From NCBI GenBank assembly GCA_964353355.1, contig CAYGVT010000037.1, positions 1 to 51,712 of the forward strand: a DNA stretch of 51,712 bases, in the 5' to 3' direction. The notes below the pieces were generated by a model, which was not told the DNA's origin, made no database searches, and saw only the letters and a program-made list of their open reading frames with translations. Origin of the DNA: CAYGVT01 sp964353355 (lineage in GTDB: Archaea; Thermoplasmatota; DTKX01; GCA-020343715). The position numbers were made by a program, and so were the translations under genes. Position 1 is the stretch's first letter, and each line of letters begins with the position of its first letter. Positions 19,135-27,494 of the stretch are shown piece by piece.

Positions 19135-20147
19135 GGCCCCGGGGCGTGCGCGCGTGGGTGCGCCGGCGGTCGCTGCGGCCCATCACGACCTGGCGGCTCG
19201 GCTCTCTCACGGCCGCCTTCGTGCTGCTCAACTCGATGCTGCTGGGCGTGCCCTCGTTCGGCACCATGGGCCCGCTGCGGTGGGTGCTGCTGCCCAACGC
19301 GAGCTGCCGCTACATCGCCAACGCGCCCTCCAACTGCTGGTACTACAACCTGCAATCATCGCTCACCGACGGCTGGTCCGACGGCTACCTGCCCGCGCTC
19401 AACTTCGTGCTGGTCGCGGTGGGCCTCACGCTCGCGCTCGGCCGGGGCTGGTGCGGCTGGGGCTGCCCCCTCGGGTACTCGCAGTACCTGGTGGGACGGC
19501 TGCGGACTCGCCTGGGGCTGCGCTACCGCGAGATGCCCTACTGGGCCGTCGCCCTCATGGACCACGGCAAGTACGCCATCATGTTCGTGATGGTGCTCGT
19601 GGCCGCCTCCATCGGCGTCCCCGCCATGGGCCTGGGCGCGTGGGACCAGTCCCTGGCGCTGCCCTTCTGCCAGGTGTGCCCGGGCAAGCCCCTGTTCACG
19701 GTGCTGCAGCTGGGCGTGGGGCTCCAGCCCCTGGCCACGTCGCTGCCGTTCGTCGCAATCCTTATGCTCCTCGTGCTCCTGGCGGGGGCGTTCACGGTGC
19801 GGATGTTCTGGTGCCGCCTGTGCCCGATAGGGGCCTTCATGGCCCTGTTCAACCGGCGGGCGCTGCTGTGGCTGCGCAAGGACGGGCCCAAGTGCACCAA
19901 GTGCCGCGTGTGCATGCGGGTGTGCCCGATGGACATAGAGGAGATCTTCGTCGAGATGGAGCGCGAGAACGTCACCGCGCCGGAGTGCATCATGTGCGGT
20001 AGGTGCGTCGAGTCCTGCCCCGAGGCCGGGTGCCTGAGCATCAACTTTCTGGGCAGGGAGCTTTGCCGCTCGCGCACGCCCGCCGAGCGCGCCGCGGAGC
20101 GCGCGCCGCCGCCCGACGAGCGGGCGGCCCTGGAGGTGGACATGTGA
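19131..20147 (+). CDS. NapH/NosR-like membrane polyferredoxin
   Basis: Protein of 338 aa with GTG start overlapping the upstream stop. A basic N-terminus precedes about four TM helices (near 24-41, 90-105, 146-166, 207-226). Cys motifs typical of NapH-like electron carriers lie at the membrane: WCGWGCPLG (C108, C112), FCQVCPG (C180, C183) and FWCRLCPIG (C228, C231). Two classic [4Fe-4S] ferredoxin motifs follow: CTKCRVCMRVCP (C255-C265) and CIMCGRCVESCP (C286-C296). Such proteins move electrons between membrane quinol or other carriers and soluble Fe-S proteins. The next three genes encode an ATP-driven low-potential reductase module, so this protein is the likely electron donor or acceptor for it; this is inference from coupling. 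Confidence 0.85.
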   Translation: MRPRGVRAWVRRRSLRPITTWRLGSLTAAFVLLNSMLLGVPSFGTMGPLRWVLLPNASCRYIANAPSNCWYYNLQSSLTDGWSDGYLPALNFVLVAVGLTLALGRGWCGWGCPLGYSQYLVGRLRTRLGLRYREMPYWAVALMDHGKYAIMFVMVLVAASIGVPAMGLGAWDQSLALPFCQVCPGKPLFTVLQLGVGLQPLATSLPFVAILMLLVLLAGAFTVRMFWCRLCPIGAFMALFNRRALLWLRKDGPKCTKCRVCMRVCPMDIEEIFVEMERENVTAPECIMCGRCVESCPEAGCLSINFLGRELCRSRTPAERAAERAPPPDERAALEVDM

Positions 20148-21481
20148 CCGAGCATCCGCTGGGCTGGACGCCCAAGGGCCGTTACGTGCGGCCGGAGGGC
20201 GACGAGAGCGTCGAGGAGCTCAAGTCTCGCGTGCGGGAGGCCTACGCCAAGCAGTCCGAGGAGATGCGCGGACGGCTCATGGCCATCAAGGACCGCGCCG
20301 ATGGCATGCGCTACTTCGACGACGTAGCGCGCTACGACGGCCCCCGCGTGCGCGAGCTGCAGGACGCCAAGCGGAGGGGCAAGCGCGTCGTGGGGACGCT
20401 TTGCGTGTTCGCCCCCGCGGAGGTCGTGCGCGCGTGCGGGGCCGAGGCCGTGCGCCTGTGCTCCGGCATGCACTACGGCGTGCACCCCGCCAACGAGTTG
20501 CTGGGCGACGCCGGGCTGTGCCCCTGCGTCAAGTCCACGCTCGGGGGGCGGCTGTCGGACGCGGACGCGTTCATGACGCTCGCCGACGTCATCGTCGCGC
20601 CCGCGAGCTGCGACGGCAAGGTCAAGCTCGGGGAGATACTGGAGGACTGGCTGCCCGTCATCATGATGAACCTGCCCCGCGTCAAGACCGGCGACACCAC
20701 GGCGCGGCTGTGGGTCGAGGAGGTCATGTGGATGGGGCAACAGCTCGGCCGCATCACGGGCACCGAGATGACCCTGAAGGGCCTGCGCGAGGCCATCGGG
20801 GTGTACAACCGCGCCCACCTGGCCCTGTCCCGGCTCACGCGGCTCCGGTGGGGCGACCGCTCGCCCATCTGGGGGCGCGACGCCCTGCTCGCGGCGCAGA
20901 TGGCGCTCGTGGACGACGTCGAGCGGTGGACCAAGAGGATGGACGCTCTGTGCGACGAGCTCGAGCGCCGCGCGGCCGCGGGGCAGTGGGTGGGGACGGG
21001 CGAGGAGGCGCGCATCCTGCTCGCGGGCTCGCCCGTCATCTGGCCCAACTGGAAGGTGCCCAACCTCGTGGAGGAGTCGGGCGGGCTCATCGTCGTGGAC
21101 GAGCTCTGCACGGGCGCGCGGGTGCTCGGCGACCCCGTGGTCGCAGACGAGGGGACGCTGCGCGACCTCGTGCGCGCGGTGGCCGAGCGCTACTTCTTCC
21201 CGTGCACGTGCCCGTGCTTCTCGCCCAACGACGAGCGCGAGGGCCGGATGCTGCGGCTGGTCAAGGAGCACAGGGTCGAGGGCGTGGTCTACCACGCGCT
21301 GCGCGGGTGCCACCTGGGCATGCTGGAGGCGACCCGGCTGGAGCTGGCGCTGCGCCGGGCGGACGTGCCCATGCTCAAGGTCGAGTCCGAGTACGACGAG
21401 GGCGACGTGGAGCAGATCCGCACGCGCGTCGAGGCGTTCGTGGAGATGATACAGGCAAGGAGGGAGTTCGCCCGTGGCTAG
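20144..21481 (+). CDS. 2-hydroxyacyl-CoA dehydratase-like (HgdB/BcrC/double-cubane) protein
   Basis: Protein of 445 aa starting at GTG 20144 (GTGA overlap). It belongs to the two-domain HgdB/FldB family whose members bind [4Fe-4S] or double-cubane clusters and receive one high-energy electron from an ATP-hydrolysing activator. Conserved-looking Cys include C87 and C98 near the first Rossmann-like unit, C126/C128 (LCPCVKS), C156 in ASCDGKVKL, the cluster CTCPC (C354, C356, C358), and C389 in RGCHLG. Only one such subunit is encoded, whereas true 2-hydroxyacyl-CoA dehydratases usually have two paralogous subunits. A single subunit with a CDGK-type motif is more like the YjiM/double-cubane-cluster proteins. 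The substrate is unknown. It overlaps the activase gene by 8 nt. Confidence 0.8.
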   Translation: MTEHPLGWTPKGRYVRPEGDESVEELKSRVREAYAKQSEEMRGRLMAIKDRADGMRYFDDVARYDGPRVRELQDAKRRGKRVVGTLCVFAPAEVVRACGAEAVRLCSGMHYGVHPANELLGDAGLCPCVKSTLGGRLSDADAFMTLADVIVAPASCDGKVKLGEILEDWLPVIMMNLPRVKTGDTTARLWVEEVMWMGQQLGRITGTEMTLKGLREAIGVYNRAHLALSRLTRLRWGDRSPIWGRDALLAAQMALVDDVERWTKRMDALCDELERRAAAGQWVGTGEEARILLAGSPVIWPNWKVPNLVEESGGLIVVDELCTGARVLGDPVVADEGTLRDLVRAVAERYFFPCTCPCFSPNDEREGRMLRLVKEHRVEGVVYHALRGCHLGMLEATRLELALRRADVPMLKVESEYDEGDVEQIRTRVEAFVEMIQARREFARG

Positions 21482-22325
21482 GGTGGGCATCGACGTCGGC
21501 TCGCTCCACACCAAGGCGGTGCTCATCGCCGAGGACCGGCGCCTGCTCGCCTCCGCCGTCGAGCCGACGACCACCGACGTGCCCGGTCTCACGGAGCGGA
21601 TGCTCGCGCGCCTCCTGACGGAGGCCGGCATCACCACGGCCGATGTCGAGGGCGTGGGCGCGACCGGCACCGGCCGCCGTCGCGTCAAGGTCGCTGACGT
21701 CGCGCGCACCGAGATATCGGCGTTCGCCTGGGGCGCCAAGTTCCTCCACCCACCAGTACGGCTCGTCATCGACGCGGGCGGCCAGGGCGTGCGCGCCATC
21801 GAGATGGACGAGTGGGGCATGATGACCAACTTCCGGACGAACGACAAGTGCTCCTCCGGCACCGGGTGCTTCCTGGACACCATGTCCTACGCGCTAGGCG
21901 TGGACATGCCCGAGTTCGGCACCATCGGCCGCGGCTCGGGGTGCCCCTCGGCCATCACGCAGACGTGCACCGTGTTCGCGGAATCCGAGGTCGTGTCCGC
22001 GGTCGCGCGCGGCGGCTCCAAGGCGGACATCGTCTCGGGTCTCAACGCGATGGTCGCCAAGCGCATGGCATCGCTCGCCAAGAGCCTCGCGGTGCGGGGC
22101 GACGTGGTGTTCGCGGGCGGCATGGCGCGCAACCGTCAGGTGGTCGAGCTGCTGCGCGGGCAGCTCGCGCACCGCGTGGTCGTGCCCGAGAACCCGCACC
22201 TCGTGGGCGCGCTGGGCGCGGCCATCCTCGCCCCCAAGAGGCGAAAGGTGGGCGGGGCTGCGCCCGACGCGAGGGAGGCGGCCCCCGCCGCCCCCCCGGC
22301 CTCCGCCAGGGAGGTGCGGGCTTGA
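21474..22325 (+). CDS. ASKHA-family activase (BadF/BadG/BcrA/BcrD type) with altered nucleotide motif
   Basis: Protein of 283 aa; GTG 21474 has AGGAGGGA upstream and overlaps the previous gene by 8 nt. It has the family frame: IDVGSLHTKAV (phosphate-1), NDKCSSGTGCFL and TCTVFAESEV (Cys that bind the [4Fe-4S] cluster bridging the dimer), and AGGMARN (adenosine site). It departs from the consensus in phosphate-2: DAGGQGVRA replaces the usual DIGGQDTK, losing the Asp and Lys. It also has Leu where Thr is usual in the first loop. It may bind nucleotide poorly and serve as a non-equivalent partner of the second activase, as BcrA and BcrD pair in benzoyl-CoA reductase. The tail of about 30 aa is Ala/Pro rich. 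Confidence 0.85.
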   Translation: MARVGIDVGSLHTKAVLIAEDRRLLASAVEPTTTDVPGLTERMLARLLTEAGITTADVEGVGATGTGRRRVKVADVARTEISAFAWGAKFLHPPVRLVIDAGGQGVRAIEMDEWGMMTNFRTNDKCSSGTGCFLDTMSYALGVDMPEFGTIGRGSGCPSAITQTCTVFAESEVVSAVARGGSKADIVSGLNAMVAKRMASLAKSLAVRGDVVFAGGMARNRQVVELLRGQLAHRVVVPENPHLVGALGAAILAPKRRKVGGAAPDAREAAPAAPPASAREVRA

Positions 22326-23128
22326 CCGTGACCGCGGGGCTCGACCTGGGCTCGACCTACGTCAAGTGCGTCGTGATGCGCGACGGAGTGGTGCTGGGGC
22401 ACGCGGTGCTGCCCACAGGGCCCGACCACGACGCGACCGCGATGAAGGCGCTGTCCAAGGCGCTGCTCCTCGCGCGCCTCGAGCGTGCCCAGGTCGAGTA
22501 CTCCGTCTCGACGGGCTACGGCCGGCGCGTCGCCTCGGCGGCGGACTCGACCGTGTCGGAGATCTCGGCCAACGCCGAGGGCACGCGGTGGGTGGGGCGG
22601 GAGCTCGGCGTGCGCACCATCATCGACATCGGCGGCCAGGACACCAAGGTCATCGCGCTCGACGAAGACCTCCAGATCACCAACTTCCAGATGAACGACA
22701 AGTGCGCGGCGGGCACCGGGAGGTTCCTCGAGGCCCTCGCGCGCGTGCTCGACATCCCGCTCGACGAGCTCGGCCCCGTTTCGCTCACGTCCAGAAGGCC
22801 GGTCGACATCACAACGACCTGCCTCGTGTTCGCCAAGTCCGAGGTCGCGAGCCTCATCACCGAGGGGCACGCCAAGCAGGACATAGTCGCGGGCATCCAC
22901 CGCGCGGTGGCGAGGCGGCTGGCCTCCATGGCCAAGAAGGTCGGCGTGCGCGAGGTCGTGTTCTTCGACGGCGGGCCCGCCCGCAACATCGGCATGCGGT
23001 GCGCGCTCGAGGCCGAGCTGGGGGTGAGGCTCGCGGTGCCGGAGATCCCCCAGATAGTGACCGCGACGGGGGCGGCGCTGCTCGCGGCGGACCGGCTGGA
23101 GAAGAAGGGCAAGGCCGCCGCCGCGTGA
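22322..23128 (+). CDS. ASKHA-family activase (HgdC-like), canonical motifs
   Basis: Protein of 268 aa. TTG 22322 overlaps the previous stop (TTGA) and follows GGGAGGTG; GTG 22328 is an alternative. All activase motifs are intact: LDLGSTYVKCVV, IDIGGQDTKVIAL, NDKCAAGTGRFLEAL, TTCLVFAKSEV and FDGGPARN. Homologues form a dimer around one [4Fe-4S] cluster and use ATP to push an electron to a very low potential in the dehydratase-type protein. This is the last gene of the coupled series; it ends 53 nt from the convergent PKD gene. With the preceding activase it could form a heterodimer, or each could serve a different step. ATPase activity is expected for this one. Confidence 0.9.
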   Translation: MTVTAGLDLGSTYVKCVVMRDGVVLGHAVLPTGPDHDATAMKALSKALLLARLERAQVEYSVSTGYGRRVASAADSTVSEISANAEGTRWVGRELGVRTIIDIGGQDTKVIALDEDLQITNFQMNDKCAAGTGRFLEALARVLDIPLDELGPVSLTSRRPVDITTTCLVFAKSEVASLITEGHAKQDIVAGIHRAVARRLASMAKKVGVREVVFFDGGPARNIGMRCALEAELGVRLAVPEIPQIVTATGAALLAADRLEKKGKAAAA

Positions 23129-23180
23129 GGGCCAGCTGCGCCGTGCCTCGATGCCACGCAGGCTTGGGATGGTCGCGGAT

Positions 23181-26132
23181 TCAGCCCTTCCTGCGCCTCG
23201 ACGCCGCCGCGAGCGCGACCGCCGCGGCCGCCACGGCCGCCGCCGCCGCGCCGAAGCCCGGACCGTCGTCCGGCTCCTGCTTCTTCGCCACCCGGAACGA
23301 CAACTCGGTGGAGTTGGTGAGCTTGCCGTCCGAGACCGTAAGGCGGACAGAGTAGTCGCCGGCCTTCTCGAACGTCCTCGTGGCCGAGGCCTCGGTCGCG
23401 TACGGGACCCAAAGGCCGGTGCCCGCGCGGATCTCCCACGAGTACGCGAGGCGGTCGCCCTCGGGGTCGCTCGAGCCCGCCGAGAGGAACTCCACGTCGG
23501 TCCTCGTGTAGGCCAGGAGGCCCTGCGTGGGGGAGGAGATGTGCGCCGACGGGCCCAAGTTGAGCACCGTCACCGAGATCTGGACGGACACGTTGTGGCC
23601 CTGCCCGTCGTCGACCCACATCGTGAGCTTGTGCGTGCCCCTGTGCAGGACGACCTCGAGCACGGGGTCCGTGCCCAGCACGCCCTCGCGGTCCGACACC
23701 CAGAAGAAGGTGAGCGGGTCCTCGGGGTCCATGCTGAGGCTGCCGTTGAGCTCGACGGTCTGGTCGGAGGTGTACTGGGCCTCGTTGAGGGGGCTTGAGA
23801 TGACCGCCTCGGGAGCGTGGTTGTCAACGACCGTGATGCGCACGGCCTTGGAGATGTGGTAGTTGCCGTCGGTGACGGTGAGCGTGATCGTGTGGCGGCC
23901 GACGCTGAGGTAGGCCAGGAAGGTCGTCCTCTCCGAGAGCAGCCCGTCGATGTTGGACGTCCATGAGTACTCCAGGAACTCCGAGTCAGGGTCCGTCGTC
24001 TGCGAGCCGTCGAACCGCACGCGGCCCGTGACCACGTACTCGGCGCCATCCTCGGGCTGGGTCATCACGACCACTGGCGGGAACGTCTCCATCACCTCGA
24101 CCGCCACGGTCTTCGAGACGTTGGCCCAGCCGTCGTCGACCCACACCGTGACCGTGTGCTCGCCCGCGGCGAGGCGCTTGGCAATCGACGTGCCCTGCCC
24201 GATGAGGCCCGACACGTCCGAGGTCCATGTGAACGTGAGCGCATGGCCCTCGGGGTCCGAGGTCGCGGACGCGTTGAACGGTATCTCCTGGTAGTCGAAG
24301 TAGCTGGAGCCGTCCGAGGGCGTCGTGATGCGCACCGTCGGGGGCAGGTTCTGCCTCACAGAGAAGTTGACGGCGAGCCATGTGCCGGGGCCCATGCCGT
24401 CCATGATGTGGAGCGACACGCGGTGGTCGCCCGGGGGCAGCACGCGCGTGAACTGGGGCAGCGTGGACAGCACGCCCGTCACGTTGTCGGCCCACTCGAA
24501 GGTGTACACGTCCGAGTCCAGGTCCACGACGCTGTCGACCTTGAAGTCGATGATGGCCTGGAAGCCGAAGAGCGTGGCCTCCTTGGGCGTCGTGATCGCG
24601 CCCGTCGGGTCGCGGTTGACGTTGACGTGGATGTGAGCCACGTTGTCGCCCGTGCGGAACTCGCCGCCCTTGGGGGAGACGACCTGCACGTGGACGTCGT
24701 GGGGGCCCGGCGCCGTGGGCCGGAACTCGAGGCTCGCCCCGACCGTCCCCAGCGCGGGCGCATCGACCGCGACCTCGTCCATGAGGCGGCCGAGGGCGAC
24801 CTCGCCGTCGTAGGCGCGCACGAGCGCGCCCTTGACGCCCGCGAGGCCCTGGTTGGTGACGGTCGCGTTCACGGTGAAGCCGACCACGCGCTGCGGGCTG
24901 CCCTCCCATATTGGGTCGGAAGAGAGCGCCGCGTCGGTGACCTGCAGGTTGTGGTTGCGCAGCCCCTCGTAGACCGCGAGCGCCGCCCACTCGGTCGAGT
25001 ACATCCTGCTCGCCCACAGCGGGTGGCCAGCGAGGATGGGCCAGCTGCCGTCGGCCTGCTGCCCGGCGATGAGCCACGCGATGCCGAGGGCGCCCGCGTC
25101 CACCTCGCCGAGGGGCAGCAGCCCCAGCACCGCGTAGGACGTGTCGCCGTACCAGTCCATGTCGTGGGGGCAGGAGAACGAGCCGTTCGCGACCTGCTGG
25201 TCGAGCACCCAGTCGGCGAGGTCGCGCGCGCGCCCGGAGACGCCCAGCTCCCACATGGCGGGCACCATGATGGCGTGCTGGGTCTCGCTCGTGCTCGTCT
25301 GGCCCGGACAAGTCGTCCTGTCGTCGTAGGAGCCGTCGGCCTTCGACTGCGTGCTCAGGTAGGTGAAGATGGAGATGCGGTCCTCCCAGAGGAACGGCAG
25401 GTCCTGCTTGCCCGCGCGGATGGCGCTGAGCAGCACCCCGTGCTCGACCGTGGAGTCGACGCCCGACTGCGTCCAGGCGCCCGCGTCCGAGAGCGACACG
25501 TACTCGACCATGCCCGCGGACGGGTCGCCGCCCAGCGAGAGGTGGGTGTGTATGAACCTGTCGATGATGAGCGCGTCGTTGATGTAGGTGGGGTCGCCGG
25601 TGGCGCGGTACATCTCGACGAGGAACAGCAGCCCGGTCGTGGCCTGCCAGAGCTGGAAGGTGACGGGGCCCGTGAAGGACGCCTGGTAGGCGTCGTCGAC
25701 CTTGCCCGGCTGCACGTCGACGAAGGCGCTCGAGGCCTCCGAGGGCAGCACCGCCGTGCGCTCGGCCACGTAGGCCCTGCCCGCGGCGATGTTCCTCTTC
25801 GCGAGGTCGGCGCAGGACTTCGCGCGCTCGAGGTAGGACGCGGTGCCGGTCGCCTGGTAGGCGCGCAGCAGCACGAGCCCGTTCAGGCACATCCTGCCGG
25901 GGCTGTCGACCTCCCACGCGGGCGAGCCGGACGGCGGGAGGAGCTGCCCGTTGGACTGGGTCACCGACATTGTCCAGTCGCCGGCCTTCGCCATGGCGGC
26001 CCTCATCTCCGCCTCGGTCGGGGCGGCCATGGGGGAGGGCTCCGCGGAGGCCCCCGGCAGCACAGCGACCATCGCAAGCAGTCCGAGGGCGAAGAAGGCG
26101 AGCGCTGTCCTGGTGGCCCTTCCCTTGGTCAT
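23181..26132 (-). CDS. Exported alpha/alpha-toroid plus PKD-domain surface protein with PGF-CTERM-like tail
   Basis: Protein of 983 aa. After a signal peptide (ALAFFALGLLAMVAVLPGASA), residues about 45-400 form a helical-repeat region with QxxxGSW-like turns (SKADGSYDDRT, QQADGSWPILAG), as in prenyltransferase or cyclase-like alpha/alpha toroids. A CARDB-like segment (about 405-515) is followed by five PKD-like domains of about 85 aa, each ending in a V-x-D-G strand. The C-terminus reads DGPGFG, then an Ala/Val hydrophobic helix, then SRRRKG: this is the pattern of PGF-CTERM signals processed by archaeosortase A, giving a lipid-anchored surface protein. The start ATG 26132 lies about 41 nt from a TATA box. 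No catalytic acid motif of cyclases (DxDD) is evident, so a binding or structural role is more likely. Confidence 0.8.
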   Translation of the reverse strand: MTKGRATRTALAFFALGLLAMVAVLPGASAEPSPMAAPTEAEMRAAMAKAGDWTMSVTQSNGQLLPPSGSPAWEVDSPGRMCLNGLVLLRAYQATGTASYLERAKSCADLAKRNIAAGRAYVAERTAVLPSEASSAFVDVQPGKVDDAYQASFTGPVTFQLWQATTGLLFLVEMYRATGDPTYINDALIIDRFIHTHLSLGGDPSAGMVEYVSLSDAGAWTQSGVDSTVEHGVLLSAIRAGKQDLPFLWEDRISIFTYLSTQSKADGSYDDRTTCPGQTSTSETQHAIMVPAMWELGVSGRARDLADWVLDQQVANGSFSCPHDMDWYGDTSYAVLGLLPLGEVDAGALGIAWLIAGQQADGSWPILAGHPLWASRMYSTEWAALAVYEGLRNHNLQVTDAALSSDPIWEGSPQRVVGFTVNATVTNQGLAGVKGALVRAYDGEVALGRLMDEVAVDAPALGTVGASLEFRPTAPGPHDVHVQVVSPKGGEFRTGDNVAHIHVNVNRDPTGAITTPKEATLFGFQAIIDFKVDSVVDLDSDVYTFEWADNVTGVLSTLPQFTRVLPPGDHRVSLHIMDGMGPGTWLAVNFSVRQNLPPTVRITTPSDGSSYFDYQEIPFNASATSDPEGHALTFTWTSDVSGLIGQGTSIAKRLAAGEHTVTVWVDDGWANVSKTVAVEVMETFPPVVVMTQPEDGAEYVVTGRVRFDGSQTTDPDSEFLEYSWTSNIDGLLSERTTFLAYLSVGRHTITLTVTDGNYHISKAVRITVVDNHAPEAVISSPLNEAQYTSDQTVELNGSLSMDPEDPLTFFWVSDREGVLGTDPVLEVVLHRGTHKLTMWVDDGQGHNVSVQISVTVLNLGPSAHISSPTQGLLAYTRTDVEFLSAGSSDPEGDRLAYSWEIRAGTGLWVPYATEASATRTFEKAGDYSVRLTVSDGKLTNSTELSFRVAKKQEPDDGPGFGAAAAAVAAAAVALAAASRRRKG

Positions 26133-26168
26133 AGTTCCACCCCGTCGCCGCCCAATCGGGTGCGCGGG

Positions 26169-26178
26169 GATATATAGG
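26169..26178 (-). promoter_or_regulatory. TATA box upstream of the toroid/PKD gene
   Basis: CCTATATATC on the minus strand lies about 41 nt from ATG 26132, predicting a leader of roughly 14 nt. Confidence 0.55.
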
Positions 26179-26213
26179 TTGGGGCGCTGGACACTGGCGC
26201 CGGAAGGGCCGTC

Positions 26214-27494
26214 TCACTCGCCGTCGCGCGTGCCCAGCATCGCTGTGAGGCCCCCGTCGGAGGACGAGCCCCACTCGCCGCCCGCGACGTCGAGCAGCCC
26301 GTCGCCGTCGATGTCCCCTAGCGCCGCCCCCGAGAACGCCCCCTCGGGCAGCCTCAGCGACACGCGGGTCCACTTCTGCTCGCCAGGCGCGCTCTGGGAG
26401 CCCAAGTAGAGCTCGAGAGCGCGGTCCATGCAGGCCGCCAGCATGTCCAGGTCGCCGTCCCCGTCCACGTCCCCGAGGGCGAGCTCCCGGTAGGCCCCGT
26501 CGCGCGCGAGCCCCGTGTGCGCCGCGCGGAAGGCGAGCTCGCCGCCCACGTCGCGGCCCCCGAGGAAGCAGGCGAGCCCGTCGTCGCGGTACGACACGAC
26601 GAGGTCCATGCGGCCATCGCGGTCGACGTCGCCCGCGGCCACCATTATGGGCGTCTGGCCGGTCCGCGGCATGGCGTCGGAGGCGTCGGTGAAGCCGCCG
26701 GCGCCGTCGCCCAGGTAGATGCGCGCGCAGGGCGAGGAGGCCGAGTAGGGCGACGTGGCGATGTCGAGGTGGCCGTCGCCGTCGATGTCGGCCGCGGCCA
26801 CCGAGGTCCAGGAGCCATGGTCGGGAAGGCCCTGGCCGGCCGCGGACCACGTGAGAGAGTCCAAGGACCTCCCGCCCAGCCACAGCCGCACGCCGTCGTC
26901 CTTGCCCGCGGCCACGATGTCGGGCCGCCCGTCGCCGTCGAGGTCCGCGAGGACGCACTGGTGGTAGTCGCCGGACGCCACCGGGCCCTCCTCCATGTGC
27001 CACACGAGGCCGCGCGCCGCGTCGCGCACCGCCGAGAACACGCCGATGCCGCGGTCGCCCTCGCCCGACCATCCCTCGGTGGAGGCCACGATGTCCAGCA
27101 GCCCGTCGCCGGTCAGGTCGGCGATGCCGAGGCCCCCGTAGGTGCCGTCGGTGGGCAGGCCCGAGGAGGCCTCCCTCCACCCACCGCCGGGCTGCGAGAG
27201 GTAGGCGTGCACGCCCCGCGTGTCAACCGCGCCCCCGTACTGGCCGGCCGAGGCCACGAGGTCGTCCCGTCCGTCGCCGTCGAGGTCCGCGAGCGCGACG
27301 TAGTAGCTGTCGCCGAACCCCGGCAGCCCCTCCGACGCATAGGTGAAGTTGCCCATGGGCCCCGCCTTGCCGTCGTCCGGTTCGGGGACGCGGTCGCCGT
27401 CGCCCATGAGGAGGACGCCCGCGACCACCGCGACGACCACGACGGCCGCGATGAGCCAGGTCGAGCGCGCCACGCCCTTGGAGAGGGCCATCAC
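26214..27494 (-). CDS. Membrane-anchored FG-GAP/VCBS propeller protein
   Basis: Protein of 426 aa. GTG 27494 overlaps the stop of the upstream gene (GTGA); the adjacent ATG 27491 is equally possible. An N-terminal helix (WLIAAVVVVAVVAGVLLM) without a clear cleavage site probably anchors it facing outward. Seven FG-GAP repeats follow with calcium loops such as DLDGDGRDDLVAS, DLTGDGLLDIVAS, DIDGDGHLDIATS, DVDRDGRMDLVVS and DIDGDGLLDVAGG, enough for one closed seven-bladed propeller. It is closely similar to the N-terminal propeller of the gene at 28216-32268, sharing for example YGGLGIADLTGDG versus YGGIGLGDLDGDG and TEGW versus GEGW. It is probably a duplicate of that module. Confidence 0.85.
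   Translation of the reverse strand: MMALSKGVARSTWLIAAVVVVAVVAGVLLMGDGDRVPEPDDGKAGPMGNFTYASEGLPGFGDSYYVALADLDGDGRDDLVASAGQYGGAVDTRGVHAYLSQPGGGWREASSGLPTDGTYGGLGIADLTGDGLLDIVASTEGWSGEGDRGIGVFSAVRDAARGLVWHMEEGPVASGDYHQCVLADLDGDGRPDIVAAGKDDGVRLWLGGRSLDSLTWSAAGQGLPDHGSWTSVAAADIDGDGHLDIATSPYSASSPCARIYLGDGAGGFTDASDAMPRTGQTPIMVAAGDVDRDGRMDLVVSYRDDGLACFLGGRDVGGELAFRAAHTGLARDGAYRELALGDVDGDGDLDMLAACMDRALELYLGSQSAPGEQKWTRVSLRLPEGAFSGAALGDIDGDGLLDVAGGEWGSSSDGGLTAMLGTRDGE

Noticed and set aside
20144..23128. A benzoyl-CoA reductase gene set
   Set aside because: There is one cluster subunit rather than BcrB plus BcrC, and no aromatic CoA ligase or beta-oxidation-like genes are in the window.
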